Assembly (NCBI GenBank): GCA_036186865.1
Contig: AP025075.1
Span: forward strand, 17,880,019 to 17,944,018
Source of the DNA: Eustoma russellianum
Taxonomy: Eukaryota; Streptophyta; Magnoliopsida; Gentianales; Gentianaceae
Length of the DNA stretch: 64,000 bases
Direction: 5' to 3'
Shown: in pieces, positions 10,461 through 21,323 of the stretch
Layout: every line of letters starts with the position of its first letter
How positions within the stretch are numbered: position 1 is the stretch's first letter
Made by a program: the position numbers and the translations under genes
Notes under the pieces: generated by a model
The model's database searches: none
The model's input: the letters and a program-made list of their open reading frames with translations, nothing else
Told to the model about the DNA's origin: nothing

Positions 10461-11275
10461 GCCATGACGGCCAAAAACTAGGCAACGCAAGACCTTTTAT
10501 GCACGATCGATACAAGAGCATGCCCAGACGTTATGTCCATCTCCCTCCATCCCATGCTCTTTCTTCCTTCAGCAAAACTGATTTTGTGGCTCCAAAATAT
10601 AGCACCAACACCCTCAGCTATGTTTTCCTCTTGGTGTGGCATAATTTATGCAAGTATCGCGATAACGTCCAGCTTCAGTTATTTCGCTTTGCTTTTCGTG
10701 ACTGGACCCTTTGGTGCCTCTTCGGACATGCCTCCTCCCTCTCCAATCCCTCGCATGTCTCCTGCATTTGGGTTGTGCTCCACGTCTTCCTTATCCCTCT
10801 CCAGTCGAAAGGATTTGTCCTCAAATCAGAATCTGTATAGAAAGGAGATAAATGAGTAACACTAAAAGTATTTGAAACATCTCCATAATTACCTGGGGAA
10901 AGTTCAATTACATTGGCGTTGTCGTTCTGCGAACAAGTACTTTGAATGGGTCATCTTCTCTCAACTGCAATTTGGACCTCCGCTCCTTTGGAAATCGTTC
11001 CTTGCGCAAATGAATACATATTAGATCGCCTGGTTCAAAGGTCACATGCTTCTTTCTTTTTTTGCTTGTTTTGCATATTGTTCATTTCTCCTTTCAAGCT
11101 GTGTTTTTACCTTTTCATACAATTTTTGAACATACTCAGCTTTAGCTTTACCGTCTAAGCTAGCACGTTCATTAGTAGGCAAAGGTAATAACAAGGGGAG
11201 ATAGGGGATTGAAACCAAAAAGAACTTCAAAATTTGAATGAGTAGTACCTGTATGAACATTCCTATTATATGCAA
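10461..11275 (-). pseudogene. Gypsy-2 integrase C-terminal region and polyprotein tail
   Basis: The segment 11275-11042 reads a lysine/glutamate-rich helix (AEYVQKLYEKVKTQLERRNE), the post-catalytic linker typical of gypsy integrases. The tail near 10834-10801 reads DSDLRTNPFDW, matching the common gypsy polyprotein ending with DLRTNPF. The intervening sequence is frameshifted. The overlapping plus-strand open frame at 10430-10840 is only its shadow. Confidence 0.65.
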
Positions 11276-11800
11276 ATCAAATGTATGGTAAGGAATCGTC
11301 TCAATTCTTTGAATTCTTTTGAATTATGGCATGCAATAATTGAGATAACGTTTTGTTAACAACTTTAGTTTGACCATTAGTTTGTGTGTATGCAATAGTA
11401 GTAAACAAAATCTTAGTTCCCAACTTACCCCACAAAACATGCCAAAAATGCTCAAGAATTTAGTATCCCTATCGCTAACAATTGTTCAAGGCATACCATG
11501 CAAACATACCACTTATTTAAAGAATAATCCAGCGATATGAGAAGCATCATCAATCTTTCTACGTGCAACAAAGTGCGCCATCTTGGAAAATCTATCAAAA
11601 ACCACAAAAATACTGTCTTTACCATGCTTAGACCTTGGTAAACCAAGGACGAAGTCCATGGAAATATGGTACCAAGGGCTATAAGGAACCAATAACAGCT
11701 TATACAATCAATGCGGTTGGGTTTTAGATTTTGCTTGCTTACAGGTAATGAATCTAGCACAATTTTTCTACATCTATGTGCATATGTGGCCAAAAGAATT
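11276..11800 (-). pseudogene. Gypsy-2 integrase core
   Basis: The first catalytic Asp is in SMDFVLGLPRSKHGKDSIFV near 11660, and the second lies in SDRDTKF near 11470. The third position, expected to be Glu in GQTEVVN, reads Lys (GQTKVVN, near 11368) in this copy, a catalytic-residue loss. Several stops interrupt the frame. Integrase could not be functional. Confidence 0.75.
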
Positions 11801-13260
11801 GTTTACGTGAGATTTCCAAAGTTTTAAAAATGTCAAAATGACCAATAAGGCCACCTCCATGGGCTTCCTTAACCAACAATTCATGGATAGAACATCACGG
11901 AATACACAACTTTTTTTCTTTAAGTAAAAAATCCATCACTGATATAAAAATTACAAAGAGAAGATGCAGCATATGCCTCATAGATAGATTGAAAATCTCA
12001 ATCTTCAACATACATTTCCTTAATGGATTAAAATCTAAGTAAGCTAGATGAAAGTGAAGTAATCAAAGTGTATCGCTTAGATAGTCATCAACTACGATAT
12101 TATCTTTGCCTTGCTTATATTGAATCGAATAAGAAAATTATTCAATGAATTCTATCCATTTATCATGTCTCTTATTTAATTTTCCTTTTAGATACTTAAG
12201 GGATTTATGATCCGTATGAATCACAGATTCCTTGGGCTGTAAGCAGTGTTGTCAAGTTTGCAAAGCTCTAACTAATGCATAAAGCTCTTTATTATACGTC
12301 GAATAGTCTAGTTGAGCTCCTTTGAGTTTCTCACTAAAATACGCAACTGGACATTTAGATTGGTTCAATATCGCACCTATATCTATATCTAATGAGTCAC
12401 ATTCAATTTAAAAAGTTTTTCAAAGCTGGGCAACTTAAGAATAGATGAGGTGGTGAGTTTTTTCTTTAACAATTCAAATGCCTTTTTTTGCGCTTCGTCC
12501 CAATGAAAGACAACTTCTTTCATCACTATTTTGTTCAAGGGGCAGCAATAGAAAAAAAAATATTTCACGAATCACCTTTAAAAACTAGCATGTCCATAGA
12601 AACTCATAACTTCACTAGCGTTCTTAGGTGTGGGTCATTCTATGATACATTTAATTTTTCCTTGATCTACCTCAATGCCATTCGTACTAACAACATATCC
12701 TAAGAAGATGATCTTATCAAGACAGAATGAGCATTTCTTAAAATTAGCATACAGTGATTCTTTTTGCATGGTTTCCAAAATAGCACGTAGATGATCAATA
12801 TACTCATGCAATGTTTTAGAATAGATCAAGACATCATCAAAGTAAACTACCACAAACTTACCAATGAATGACCACAAAACTTGGTTGATTAATCGCATGA
12901 AGGTATTCGGTGCATTAGTTAAACCAAAAGGCATGACTAACTACTCATACAATCCTAATTTAGTTTTCAATGTGGTTTTCCATTCATCTCCTTCTCTAAT
13001 TCAAACTTGATGATATCCACTTTTTAAATCAATTTTCGTAAAGTACTTAGCACCATATAATTTATCAAGCGTATAGGTCAGTCTAGGAATCGGGTACCTG
13101 TACTTTATTGTGATTTTCTTGATGGCACGACAATCTGTGCACATCCTCCATGAGTCGTCCTTCTTTGGCACTATAATGACCGGTAGCGCACATGGGCTCA
13201 TACTTTCCCTAATTCATCCCCTAGCCAAATGGTCTTCAACCTGACATTGAATCTCCTTCA
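11801..13260 (-). pseudogene. Gypsy-2 reverse transcriptase and RNase H
   Basis: RT fragments are at 13201-13001 (SPCALPVIIVPKKDDSWRMC) and 12934-12635 (MPFGLTNAPNTFMRLINQVL), with the catalytic YFDD retained near 12845. RNase H and the HHCC region follow at about 12430-11800, with many stops. The sequence is clearly homologous to Gypsy-1 pol, collinear and at the same spacing. Confidence 0.8.
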
Positions 13261-13340
13261 TTTCTTCAGGGTCGCTTGATATGTTGGACGATTAGGTAAT
13301 GTTGTACGTGGTATAAGATCGATTTGGTGCTCGACTCCTC

Positions 13341-14060
13341 TCAATAGCGGTAGTCTTGCGGCTCCTCTTCTGGGAACAAGTCTAGGAATTCATGTATCCA
13401 AGATGCAACTCCACTCGGCAAAGTGGAGGGCAAATTAAGAATTATTTTACACAACAACAAAGTATGCAAAATTCCAGAAGATTGTGTGAAATGACTTCTT
13501 AGACCTAAGTGACTTTTCTTGCTCCGAAGTAGGCTGTTTGGCTGACTTTCCCAAGGGTTATTTTCTTTTTTCTTTATTCTTTTGTTTAGTTCATGAGTCA
13601 CTCTTCCTAAGCTCTCGTTTCATTGACTCAATGAACCATTGTTCATGTTCCTTCTCTTCTTTTGACTCCTGGTTTTTATACATGCTATGTTGATCTTTTA
13701 AACCTTTTGTGGAGATAAAGCATGCAGTTTATACAACTTGTTATTCATTTTAAATGTATATCTATTAAGGAAATCACCATAAGTTACTCGCATATTTTTT
13801 TGCCATGGTCTTCCTAATAAGATATGACCAGCATGCATAGGAACAACGTCACACAAAATTTCATCATGATAATTGCCAATAGTGAATGGTACCAAACTTT
13901 GTTCACTTACATGCACTTCACCACAATTATTAAGCCATTGTAACTTATACGGTCTAGGGTGATCAAGCAAGGGTAGCGCAAGTTTTCTTACCAATTCTAC
14001 ACTAGCAAAATTAGCACAAGATCCGATATCTATAATCATGGTGCAAACCTTTCCACTAAT
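13341..14060 (-). pseudogene. Gypsy-2 protease and linker
   Basis: The segment 14039-13698 holds the retropepsin motif MIIDIGSCANFAS and the ILLGRPWQ block. The second active-site residue reads Ile instead of Thr/Ser in the DSG motif, so activity is doubtful. The segment 13601-13341 carries the linker ending FLDLFPEEEPQDY, in another frame. Confidence 0.75.
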
Positions 14061-14099
14061 TACGATGAATATGAAAAATATGTTCTCGATGTTCTTTAT

Positions 14100-14453
14100 T
14101 TTTCATCGACTTAAGATTGTGCTTGAAGGCTTAGTCTAATCACAAGAAATTCTCTACATGTGACATTTTCTTCTTCGCTCATGCACTCCTCCTCCTCTAA
14201 GTTTTCCTTAATATTTTCTTGTTCTACATGCTCAGAGGCCGAGTAATACTTGCCAGAATCATCAAGGTACATGACTCGTATATTAGGACATTGAGATGTT
14301 ATATGTCCCATGCCATGACATCGGAAACATTTTATATCTCTAGTCCTACTTGAAGGGTTATAAGACTTACCTTTTTAGATAACCTTTTCCTCACTTTTCC
14401 CCTTACCTTTCTCAATGTTTTGGGTTGGGCTGGTGGGAGGCCAATACTGTAGC
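14100..14453 (-). pseudogene. gag: Gypsy-2 gag C-terminus with zinc knuckle
   Basis: A CCHC knuckle CFRCHGMGHITSQC lies near 14330-14290 and is followed by an acidic tail (NIKENLEEEECMSEEE), as in Gypsy-1. Upstream homology stops near 14453, where an unrelated stretch starting TGTAGCACCCCC begins, so the Gag core is missing. Confidence 0.75.
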
Positions 14454-14502
14454 ACCCCCTAGACTAGTGATACGTGTTTAAGGCAAGTATGTATGTGTAT
14501 AG
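14454..14502. other. Short unassigned stretch between Gypsy-2 and Sire-B
   Basis: Forty-nine bases starting TGTAGCACCCCCTAG, a sequence type that opens some gypsy LTRs. It ends with TATAG, which is the candidate target duplication of Sire-B. Confidence 0.3.
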
Positions 14503-14921
14503 TGTAGGACATGTATAATACCACTAGAAAGGGGGTTGAATAGTGAGTGCGGAAAATTTGGTTTTTAAAACTTTTTGGACCAAATAATTCACTTCTAAAA
14601 ACAGTTTCTGTTTTCATATCCTGATTTGATTAATTTAGATGACCTGGTTGTAGACCTCCAAAAATTATGAAATTTGGTGAAGATGTGTTCTCAGATGTTA
14701 TGAGTGTCTCACAAAAATTTCAGATTAAAATTCTAGCCTAACACCTTGAAAACACGTTTTTGTACAGATTGCATCAACCTGCCAGAAACTGTACTCCGAA
14801 ATGAAAACTTTATTCCTATTAATTGGGAATTCTAAATGACTTAAAACTTTTATGGTATGACCCTCAAGATATATATTTTAATGGGTTTAAAACTGTTTTT
14901 CTAAATTTTACTAGTAAGTAC
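14503..14921 (-). repeat. Sire-B 3' LTR, distal part
   Basis: It matches 41104-41520 of the other Sire-B LTR, from TGTAGGAC/TATAGGAC onward through the GGGGGTTGAATA and TCACTTCTAAAAACAG blocks. It is cut at 14921 by the Sire-A insertion; AGTAC at 14917-14921 is the duplicated target. Confidence 0.88.
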
Positions 14922-15025
14922 TGTTGAGAAATATGTTTGGACAATTTTCAAAGTCATGATTTTAAGTGGTAAATAATTAAAAATATCAGACATAGTGTTA
15001 TACGTGATTAAAAGTTGAAAAAGTT

Positions 15026-15280
15026 GACATCGATCTCTCAGGTTGTTGCACTTCGATCGATCGATGTGCTTCGATCCCTCACATCGATCGATCCATGTAA
15101 GGCAGTGAAAGTTCAAGATCTTATGGTGAGACATCGATCTCTAAACCTGAGACACATCGATCAAACAATGTATACATCAAACCCTCACTTCGATTGATCG
15201 ATGTAGGTAAGAAACAAATTCTGAAGCTTACTGTGAGACATCGATCTCTGAAGCTGAGGCACTTCGATCGATCGATGTCT
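15026..15280. repeat. ATCGATCGAT palindrome cluster in Sire-A LTR
   Basis: Palindromic blocks of the form TTCGATCGATCGATGT recur at about 15052, 15081, 15189 and 15263. They alternate with ACATCGATCTCT half-type blocks at 15027, 15132 and 15239. Copies are also present at 23611-23848 and, inverted, at 63722-63979. The position is close to the start of U3. Confidence 0.85.
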
Positions 15281-16591
15281 AGGGTTTTTAGAAATATTTT
15301 TCTAAAATGTGATAAGGTGATTGTTTTCATTTGTACATGATTTATACATGTTCATTATGTGATTACTATGTGTTTTTGATGATTATAAATACATTGTGAC
15401 TAATGTGTCTTGAAAGTTTCTACAACATACCACAAAGGACAAAATTGGTATTTTGAGTTTTGTAGGAACATGATATGGTGGAAATACTTCAAGGACATAT
15501 TCTTACCTTATTCATCATGAAAACGATGATATTATGATTATTTCTGACCATCGGGATCATTTCTGGAGTTTTCTCACACTAGAGGCATTTTGGTCATTTC
15601 ACCCCTGAGGGTATTTTTGGTATTTTCACTCAAGGAATCTCTGGAGCATATTATCATCTTCATTCTGGAGTTGAGTTATTATTATCATGAAGATTATATG
15701 GTGATTCTTTATCTTATTTTCTCAAATGATGATATTATTGACTATAGCAGGATATGTGACGAGTTATGATGTCAAATTCTATTTCTTTCTTGAAGACCCT
15801 CTTATATATGTTATGGGAGCATATTTATCATTATTATTCAGATATATCAAAGGTGTTAAAGGTGTGGAAATGATCACTACGTACAAGAAGAAATAGTTGG
15901 AATTTTGGTGTTATATATTGGCATAATCTTGTCAATTATTATTTGGTGATTTCTTCTTCAAAAATTTGAGTTGATATACATATACATATGCACAAAAACG
16001 TGTGTATTCAGATGATTATGATGTATTATTCATTTTATGGCTTGGTGACAAGTGAACCAACCAAAAAGGAGCAAGTTGGCAAAATTTTCCAACTTGGAAA
16101 AATTCAAATGTAACCAACGGCTACAAGGCATTTTCCGCAGAATTTTTGAGTCAAAAAGTAGTATTCACATGCCCTATTCTTTTGCTTGAGGCTAAGGGTA
16201 TTTTGGTGGTTTTATCCTCTCTTATTATCTTCATTTTACAAATAATAATCAAGATTGTTACTTGGAAATTTCAACTTTGAACCTAACGGCTACATTATTT
16301 TGTTGGAGCTGAATTTGAGTTGTTTTTATCCAAGAAAATTCAGCCTCACATGACCTATGTTTATGCCAAGAAGTTGAGGGTTTATTGGTGGAATTATCTC
16401 TATTTTGCTAAGGATAAATCAAGACACTTCCAACGTGTAAAAATCGGCCAACAAGGTGTGTTCAAGGTGGAACAATTATGTTGTCTTATTTTGCCAAGTG
16501 TTCAAGGCCAACCAATGATGTGAAGACACTTGGACTTGATGATAAAGGTGATGACACATGTGCATTCTTATCTCCAAGGCTCAATTCACAC

Positions 16592-16599
16592 TATAAATA
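16592..16599 (+). promoter_or_regulatory. TATA box of the Sire-A 5' LTR
   Basis: CACACTATAAATAGGAGGC, a textbook plant TATA context. It lies 1.67 kb into the LTR, defining U3 upstream and R/U5 downstream. It is conserved at 25040-25047 in the other LTR. Confidence 0.75.
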
Positions 16600-17686
16600 G
16601 GAGGCAATGGTGAAGAAGATGAAACACATTTGAAGCTCACTTGAAAGCATTTGTTGAATTGTCTAGCTATCATCTTCTTGTTGTTGTTCTTGTTCTATTC
16701 TTTGTAGCAAAGGTGTTCTTGTTGTATTTGTTGAGCTACAAGCCTCTTGAGCTTCATTTGTAAGATTGATTAGCCAATTCTATAAGGCTACATCAATAGG
16801 AGGTAGAGATGTTGCAACTAAGTGTTGCATAGAAGGTGTTCATCCAAGTCTTGAATAGGGTTTGTGTATAAACCAAGGATCAAGCTTGGTTCTTGTTGTA
16901 AGGTGATTCATATCATAGTGAAATTCAAAGAAAGGTGTTCCTTGGGACTTGAGTGGGTCACATTGACCGAATTAAGATAAATCCTCGGTGTTCTTGTCTT
17001 GTTTCTACCTTTCTGTTTTCTGCCTGTTTTTACTGCAGTTTTCACACAACTTCTCATAATTTGGAAAAATAGCTAAACACTTTCAAAATTTGTGATTTTT
17101 GGTGGACTTATACTTCAGATTGTTAGATTTCATTTGCAATAAGAATCACTTGATTTGAGCAAGGGAAAGTTAGTCTTTCAGTCTTTTCAAGATAACTGCT
17201 ACAATCTGGCTGCAATCTGACCAGTGAGAAAACTTAACTTCTGTATTAATCAAGAATTGTTTATGGTTGGGGCCTTTTTAAAACATCAACTACACATCCT
17301 AAGGAGTGTTTTGATATAAAGATCAACCTTTTTGGTTGAGTATTTAAAGAGAAACACGTTTTTCAAAATCAGTAACATTCTGTCCAATTCTGTCCAGATT
17401 GACCATCTGAATATTTTTATTTGTTTGAAGGGTCAAATGATCTTATTTTTGTCTGATGTTTGGACAGAGCCTTGATAACACATTGAAGTTAAGTTCTGGA
17501 AAGTTTCATAATTTTTGGAGTTGTGTACACTTATTTTTGAATTTTTCAAAAACAGGTTCTGGATCTGAGTTAGTCTCAGATTCTGCTTTCAAAGGGGTTT
17601 TTAATCAAGAGTAGTAGCGTCATTTCCGCTAACCACTATTCACCCCTCCTCTAGTGGTGTTTATTGCAGGTGCATGGTCCAACAAT

Positions 17687-17699
17687 TGGTATCAGAGTG
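17687..17699 (+). promoter_or_regulatory. Sire-A primer-binding site
   Basis: TGGTATCAGAGTG, complementary to the 3' end of plant initiator-Met tRNA, two bases after the LTR end at 17684. Confidence 0.9.
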
Positions 17700-17805
17700 A
17701 GGTCTACACCACTCAAAAAAGCAAGATTCAACACCATATAAACAACACAAAGCCAAGAAACAATAACTCTTTGTAGCCTACTAATCTCAGATTAAAGGTA
17801 CATAC

Positions 17806-19952
17806 AATGGTCATAGTCTCTCACAAAGGTGAGTTGGAAAGTATGTCCACACAGCGTCCTCTTCTTTCTGATGGCAATAATTTTGTTCATTAGAAACTTA
17901 GAATGATGCTATTCTTAATGGCTATAGACATCGATTTATGGTCTATAGTTGAAGATAGGCCGTACATTCCAATGAAAGTTGTACAAGTTAATGGAGTCAC
18001 ACGAAAGGTTTAAAATATAAAAGTGAATGGTCATCAGAAGATAAAAAGAAAATGTCCATGAATGCTAAAGCTGTGCAATTACTTTTGAATGGACTTACAA
18101 CTTTTGAAGCAGGATATGTGTCAAACTGCACAAGTGCACACGATATGTGGAAATCACTTGTATTAAAGCATGAAGATACAAGTGGTGTAAAAGAATCAAA
18201 AATAAATATGCTTATGACTGAATTAGAATCCTTCAAAATGTTGTCGAACGAATCTATAACAACTATGGATTTTAGAATTACTAATATTTTCAATTCCCTT
18301 GAAGCTTTAGGAAAATCATTCACCAACAACGAGAAGGTGTAAAAGGTGATGCGAAGCCTTCCTGCTGAATGGGATCCAAAGGTCACGACAATTGAAGAAA
18401 CGAAATCAATAACAAAAATGGACGAGTTGATAGGCTCACTAAGAGTATATGAGGTAAAACTAAATCAACGGAAGTCCGAGTCATCTAAATCATCCGGTAA
18501 GCCAATAACTTTCAAATCAACTGAAACACATACAAATAATGATGATAGTAATAGTGATACTGAATTAGACGATGACTTGATATTGATAGCCAGAAAACTT
18601 AGCAAGTTTTTTAAACGTCCAAATAGGAATAGACAACGTTCTTCTTCTTCTTCTTCTTTTTCTCAATCTAAGAAAAATAACGCTAATAACAACAAATGGT
18701 ATAATAAAGAATTATGCTACGAATGCGGTAAAAAAGACATATCTCATATGATTGCCCAACAAAGAAAAATAATGATAACAACAATAATAAACAAGCCAAG
18801 GACAAGGAGGCACAAGTGACTAAGGTAAAGGAGTCCAAGTCAAGGAAAGGCAAATGAGCAATGAAGGTGAGCATATGTAGCGACTTATCCGACTCAGAAT
18901 CCGACACTGAGGAAGCTCAAGTCTGCTTCGTATCCAATGAGGTAAGGTATTCATCTGATGATGATTCTGATAGTGACATGACATTTGATGAAATGTATGA
19001 AGAATTTTTAAGAATGCATGCTCACTATAAGAGACTATCTAAAGAAAAGAAGAAATAAATTGAAGAAAACGACAAGTTAAAGACATCCAACTTAGAGTTT
19101 TCCTATCAATTAGAATCTTTTAAACAAGAGTCTACTAATACTCTTGATTCTTTAGCGATCAAAATTGAATCATATTGGAAAAATGAACATACACTAAAAA
19201 CTGAAAACAGCATGTTGAAATCTAAGGTAGAAAGTTGGGAAAATGAAATAGTACAACTTAAATCTTCCAAACTTACCTTAGAAAAAATTTTAGAACAATT
19301 TAAATCGGGTGCTAATATGTTAGATACACTAATATCATCACAAAAGTATGGGAATGATAAAACCGAGTTAGGCTATAAAGAAGAAAATGTAAAAGTAGAT
19401 AAACAGACTAAGTTTGTCTCATCTAGTACAAAGTTGCCATATAATACAACAAAATCAACTTTGCCTGCTACATCTTCTTCTACACCTTCTTCTACTTATA
19501 TCAAGGAAAAAATATAACACGCACCCACAAATATACACACGTAAAAACGTACATCTAGGCAAAACTTTGTATCTAGACAACCTAGAAATTATGCCTACAT
19601 GTATACAAATACATCTAGACCTAATAAAATGCATCCAACTTATTATGAACTTAAGTATAGGCAACACTTATATAATTCTTATAGAAATGCATATGTACAT
19701 ACATACATAGCACCATTCAAGAAACAAAATTACATGCCTTATACACACTATCAAAATCGGCCAAGACATAGTACTTATCAACCAAAATATAACATGTATG
19801 ACAATACAACATCTTTTTGGAATGGTCAAACGTATGTTAATCCTTTATATTCAACCTATGTCAAAAATGTGCCTAGAAGGTATGTCCAAGTTTGGATACC
19901 TAAGGGATATCTAAACAAGGGTGGTGCTCCTAAAATTCAAGGACCCAAATAA
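17806..19952 (+). pseudogene. gag: Sire-A gag
   Basis: Frame segments 18052-18342, 18346-18819, 18861-19058, 19212-19517 and 19599-19952 together cover a long Sirevirus Gag. The UBN2-type core includes SAHDMWKSLVLKHEDTSGVK and FNSLEALGKSFTNNEK. The zinc knuckle is damaged: it begins CYECGKKD but the expected His/Cys positions are lost. Next come an acidic/serine stretch, a coiled coil (SKVESWENEIVQLKSSKLTL) and a Tyr/Asn/His-rich basic tail ending QVWIPKGYLNKG. The upstream part (17806-18050) encodes the expected N-terminus but is frameshifted. Stops at 18340 and 18817 and others make it a pseudogene. Confidence 0.85.
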
Positions 19953-19997
19953 AGGGTATCTAAAACTTTGTCTCGATTTTAGAAAAAAACGCAAGGA

Positions 19998-20192
19998 ATG
20001 CAAGAAGGCGGCAAAGTCAAAGAATCTAGTGGATGTTCAAGGCATATGGCGGGGAACCTCAAACTATTCGTCGAATCGGAACATATCAAGAATGGAGGAA
20101 ATGTAACATTCGGTGACAAAACAAAGGACAAGTTGTTGGAAAAGAAACAATTGGGGACCCTAACACATTTCAAATACAAAATGTGTTGTTAG
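19998..20192 (+). pseudogene. Sire-A protease remnant
   Basis: The copia protease signature DSGCSRHMTG is recognisable as ESSGCSRHMAGNLKLF near 20028-20070. The active-site Asp has become Ser in this reading, so the enzyme could not work. The GGNVTFGD block that follows at the normal distance confirms the identity. Confidence 0.75.
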
Positions 20193-21319
20193 TAAGTAAT
20201 CTTTCTTATAATTTATTAAGTATTTCTCAACTTATAGATTGTGGATATAATGTTCCTTTTCTTCCCAATTCTTTTGATATAATAAATGAAAAAGGGGAAA
20301 TTGTATTAAAAGGAAATAGAGATGGTAACATGTACACTCTTACCTTAGATAACATGTTAGATGCTAAGGTTAATTGTTTAATATCACATGACTTAGATGT
20401 GAATTTATGTAATAGAAGATTAGGTCATATAGGAATTTCAACCATTAAGAAATTATCTAAGAAGAATTTAATTAGAGGAATGCCTAAGTTAGACTTAGAT
20501 AATTTTCAACTATGTGAAACGTGTATTAAAAGAAAACACATTAAAGAAACAATTAAACCGAAACATGAAGTGAGTACTAGTCATGTACTAGAATTGCTTC
20601 ACTTAGACTTATTTGGTCCAAGTAGGACAAGAAGTCTAGGTGGACACTACTATGTGTGTGTCATAGTAGATGATTACTCACGCTACACATGGACATTGTT
20701 CTTAACACACAAAGGCGATGCTCCATTGACAATCAAAACTCTTATTAAGCAACTTGGAAATATATACAAAGAAAATGTTACGAGAACTAGAAGTGATAGA
20801 GGTGGAGAATTTAAAAACAAAGATGTAATCAAATTTTGTGAACTACATGGAATCAAACATGAATTCTCACCACCTAGAACACCACAACTAAATGGAGTTG
20901 TTGAACGTAAAAATAGAACAATTCAAGAAGTTGCTAGAACGATGTTATGTGAAAATAAATTACCAAAATATTTATGGGCTGAAGCTGTTAGCTGTGCATG
21001 CTATATTATAAATAGACTCTCTATTAGAAAGAAATTAAATAAAACACCTTATGAATTGTTAAATAATAGAGAACCTAAAATAGATTATCTTAAAGTTTTT
21101 GGTTGTAAATATTTTGTGTTGAACAGTAAGGATAATCTAGACAAGTTTGAACAAAATTCTATTGAATGTACACTTGTTGGTTATTCAACTAACTCAAGAG
21201 CATATAGGTGCTATAATCCTGCATCTAGAAAGATAATTGAATCCATACATGTAAAATTCAATGAAATGCGTGCTTTGAAGTTAGTGATAAAACTCAACAT
21301 AAACAAGAAAATAATTTGA
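20183..21319 (+). CDS. Sire-A GAG-pre-integrase and integrase
   Basis: A 378-residue open frame. The zinc-binding region reads LCNRRLGHIG...LCETCIKRKH; the first His of the usual WHRRLGH motif is replaced by Asn. The catalytic core keeps Asp in LLHLDLFGPSRTRSLGG, Asp in RTRSDRGGEF and Glu in GVVERKNR, so the DDE triad is present. The C-terminal KVFGCKYFVLN and YNPASRKIIESIHVKFNE blocks are typical of copia integrase. The frame stops at 21317, before the variable linker to RT (21324-21689). It would insert copia cDNA into chromosomes. Loss of the zinc-finger His suggests reduced or no activity. Confidence 0.88.
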   Translation: MLLVSNLSYNLLSISQLIDCGYNVPFLPNSFDIINEKGEIVLKGNRDGNMYTLTLDNMLDAKVNCLISHDLDVNLCNRRLGHIGISTIKKLSKKNLIRGMPKLDLDNFQLCETCIKRKHIKETIKPKHEVSTSHVLELLHLDLFGPSRTRSLGGHYYVCVIVDDYSRYTWTLFLTHKGDAPLTIKTLIKQLGNIYKENVTRTRSDRGGEFKNKDVIKFCELHGIKHEFSPPRTPQLNGVVERKNRTIQEVARTMLCENKLPKYLWAEAVSCACYIINRLSIRKKLNKTPYELLNNREPKIDYLKVFGCKYFVLNSKDNLDKFEQNSIECTLVGYSTNSRAYRCYNPASRKIIESIHVKFNEMRALKLVIKLNINKKII

Positions 21320-21323
21320 AAAT

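Larger units (their letters stand above)
9738..14453 (-). mobile_element. Gypsy-2: decayed Ty3/gypsy retrotransposon
   Basis: The minus strand shows, from right to left, a Gag zinc knuckle, protease, RT, RNase H, integrase and polyprotein tail, then a 3' LTR. It is homologous throughout to Gypsy-1 but much more decayed, with many stops and frame changes. It ends abruptly near 14453 inside gag, shortly before Sire-B. Its 5' half may be the gypsy leader-like sequence on the far side of Sire-B (59484-61313), but the two flanks do not join cleanly. Confidence 0.85.
14922..17684 (+). repeat. Sire-A 5' LTR (2,763 bp)
   Basis: Starts TGTTGAGAAATATG and ends GGTCCAACA directly before the primer-binding site. 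It carries an ATCGATCGAT palindrome cluster at 15026-15280 and a TATA box at 16592. It is the longer copy: the right LTR lacks segments corresponding to about 16000-16118 and 17053-17171. Confidence 0.94.

Noticed and set aside
10430..10859. Plus-strand open frames of 108-136 codons
   Set aside because: They are antisense to the Gypsy-2 polyprotein tail (DLRTNPF motif on the minus strand).
17687..17699. tRNA-like sequence TGGTATCAGAGTG (also 35442, 41089)
   Set aside because: It is a primer-binding site next to LTR edges, not a tRNA gene; no cloverleaf can be built.
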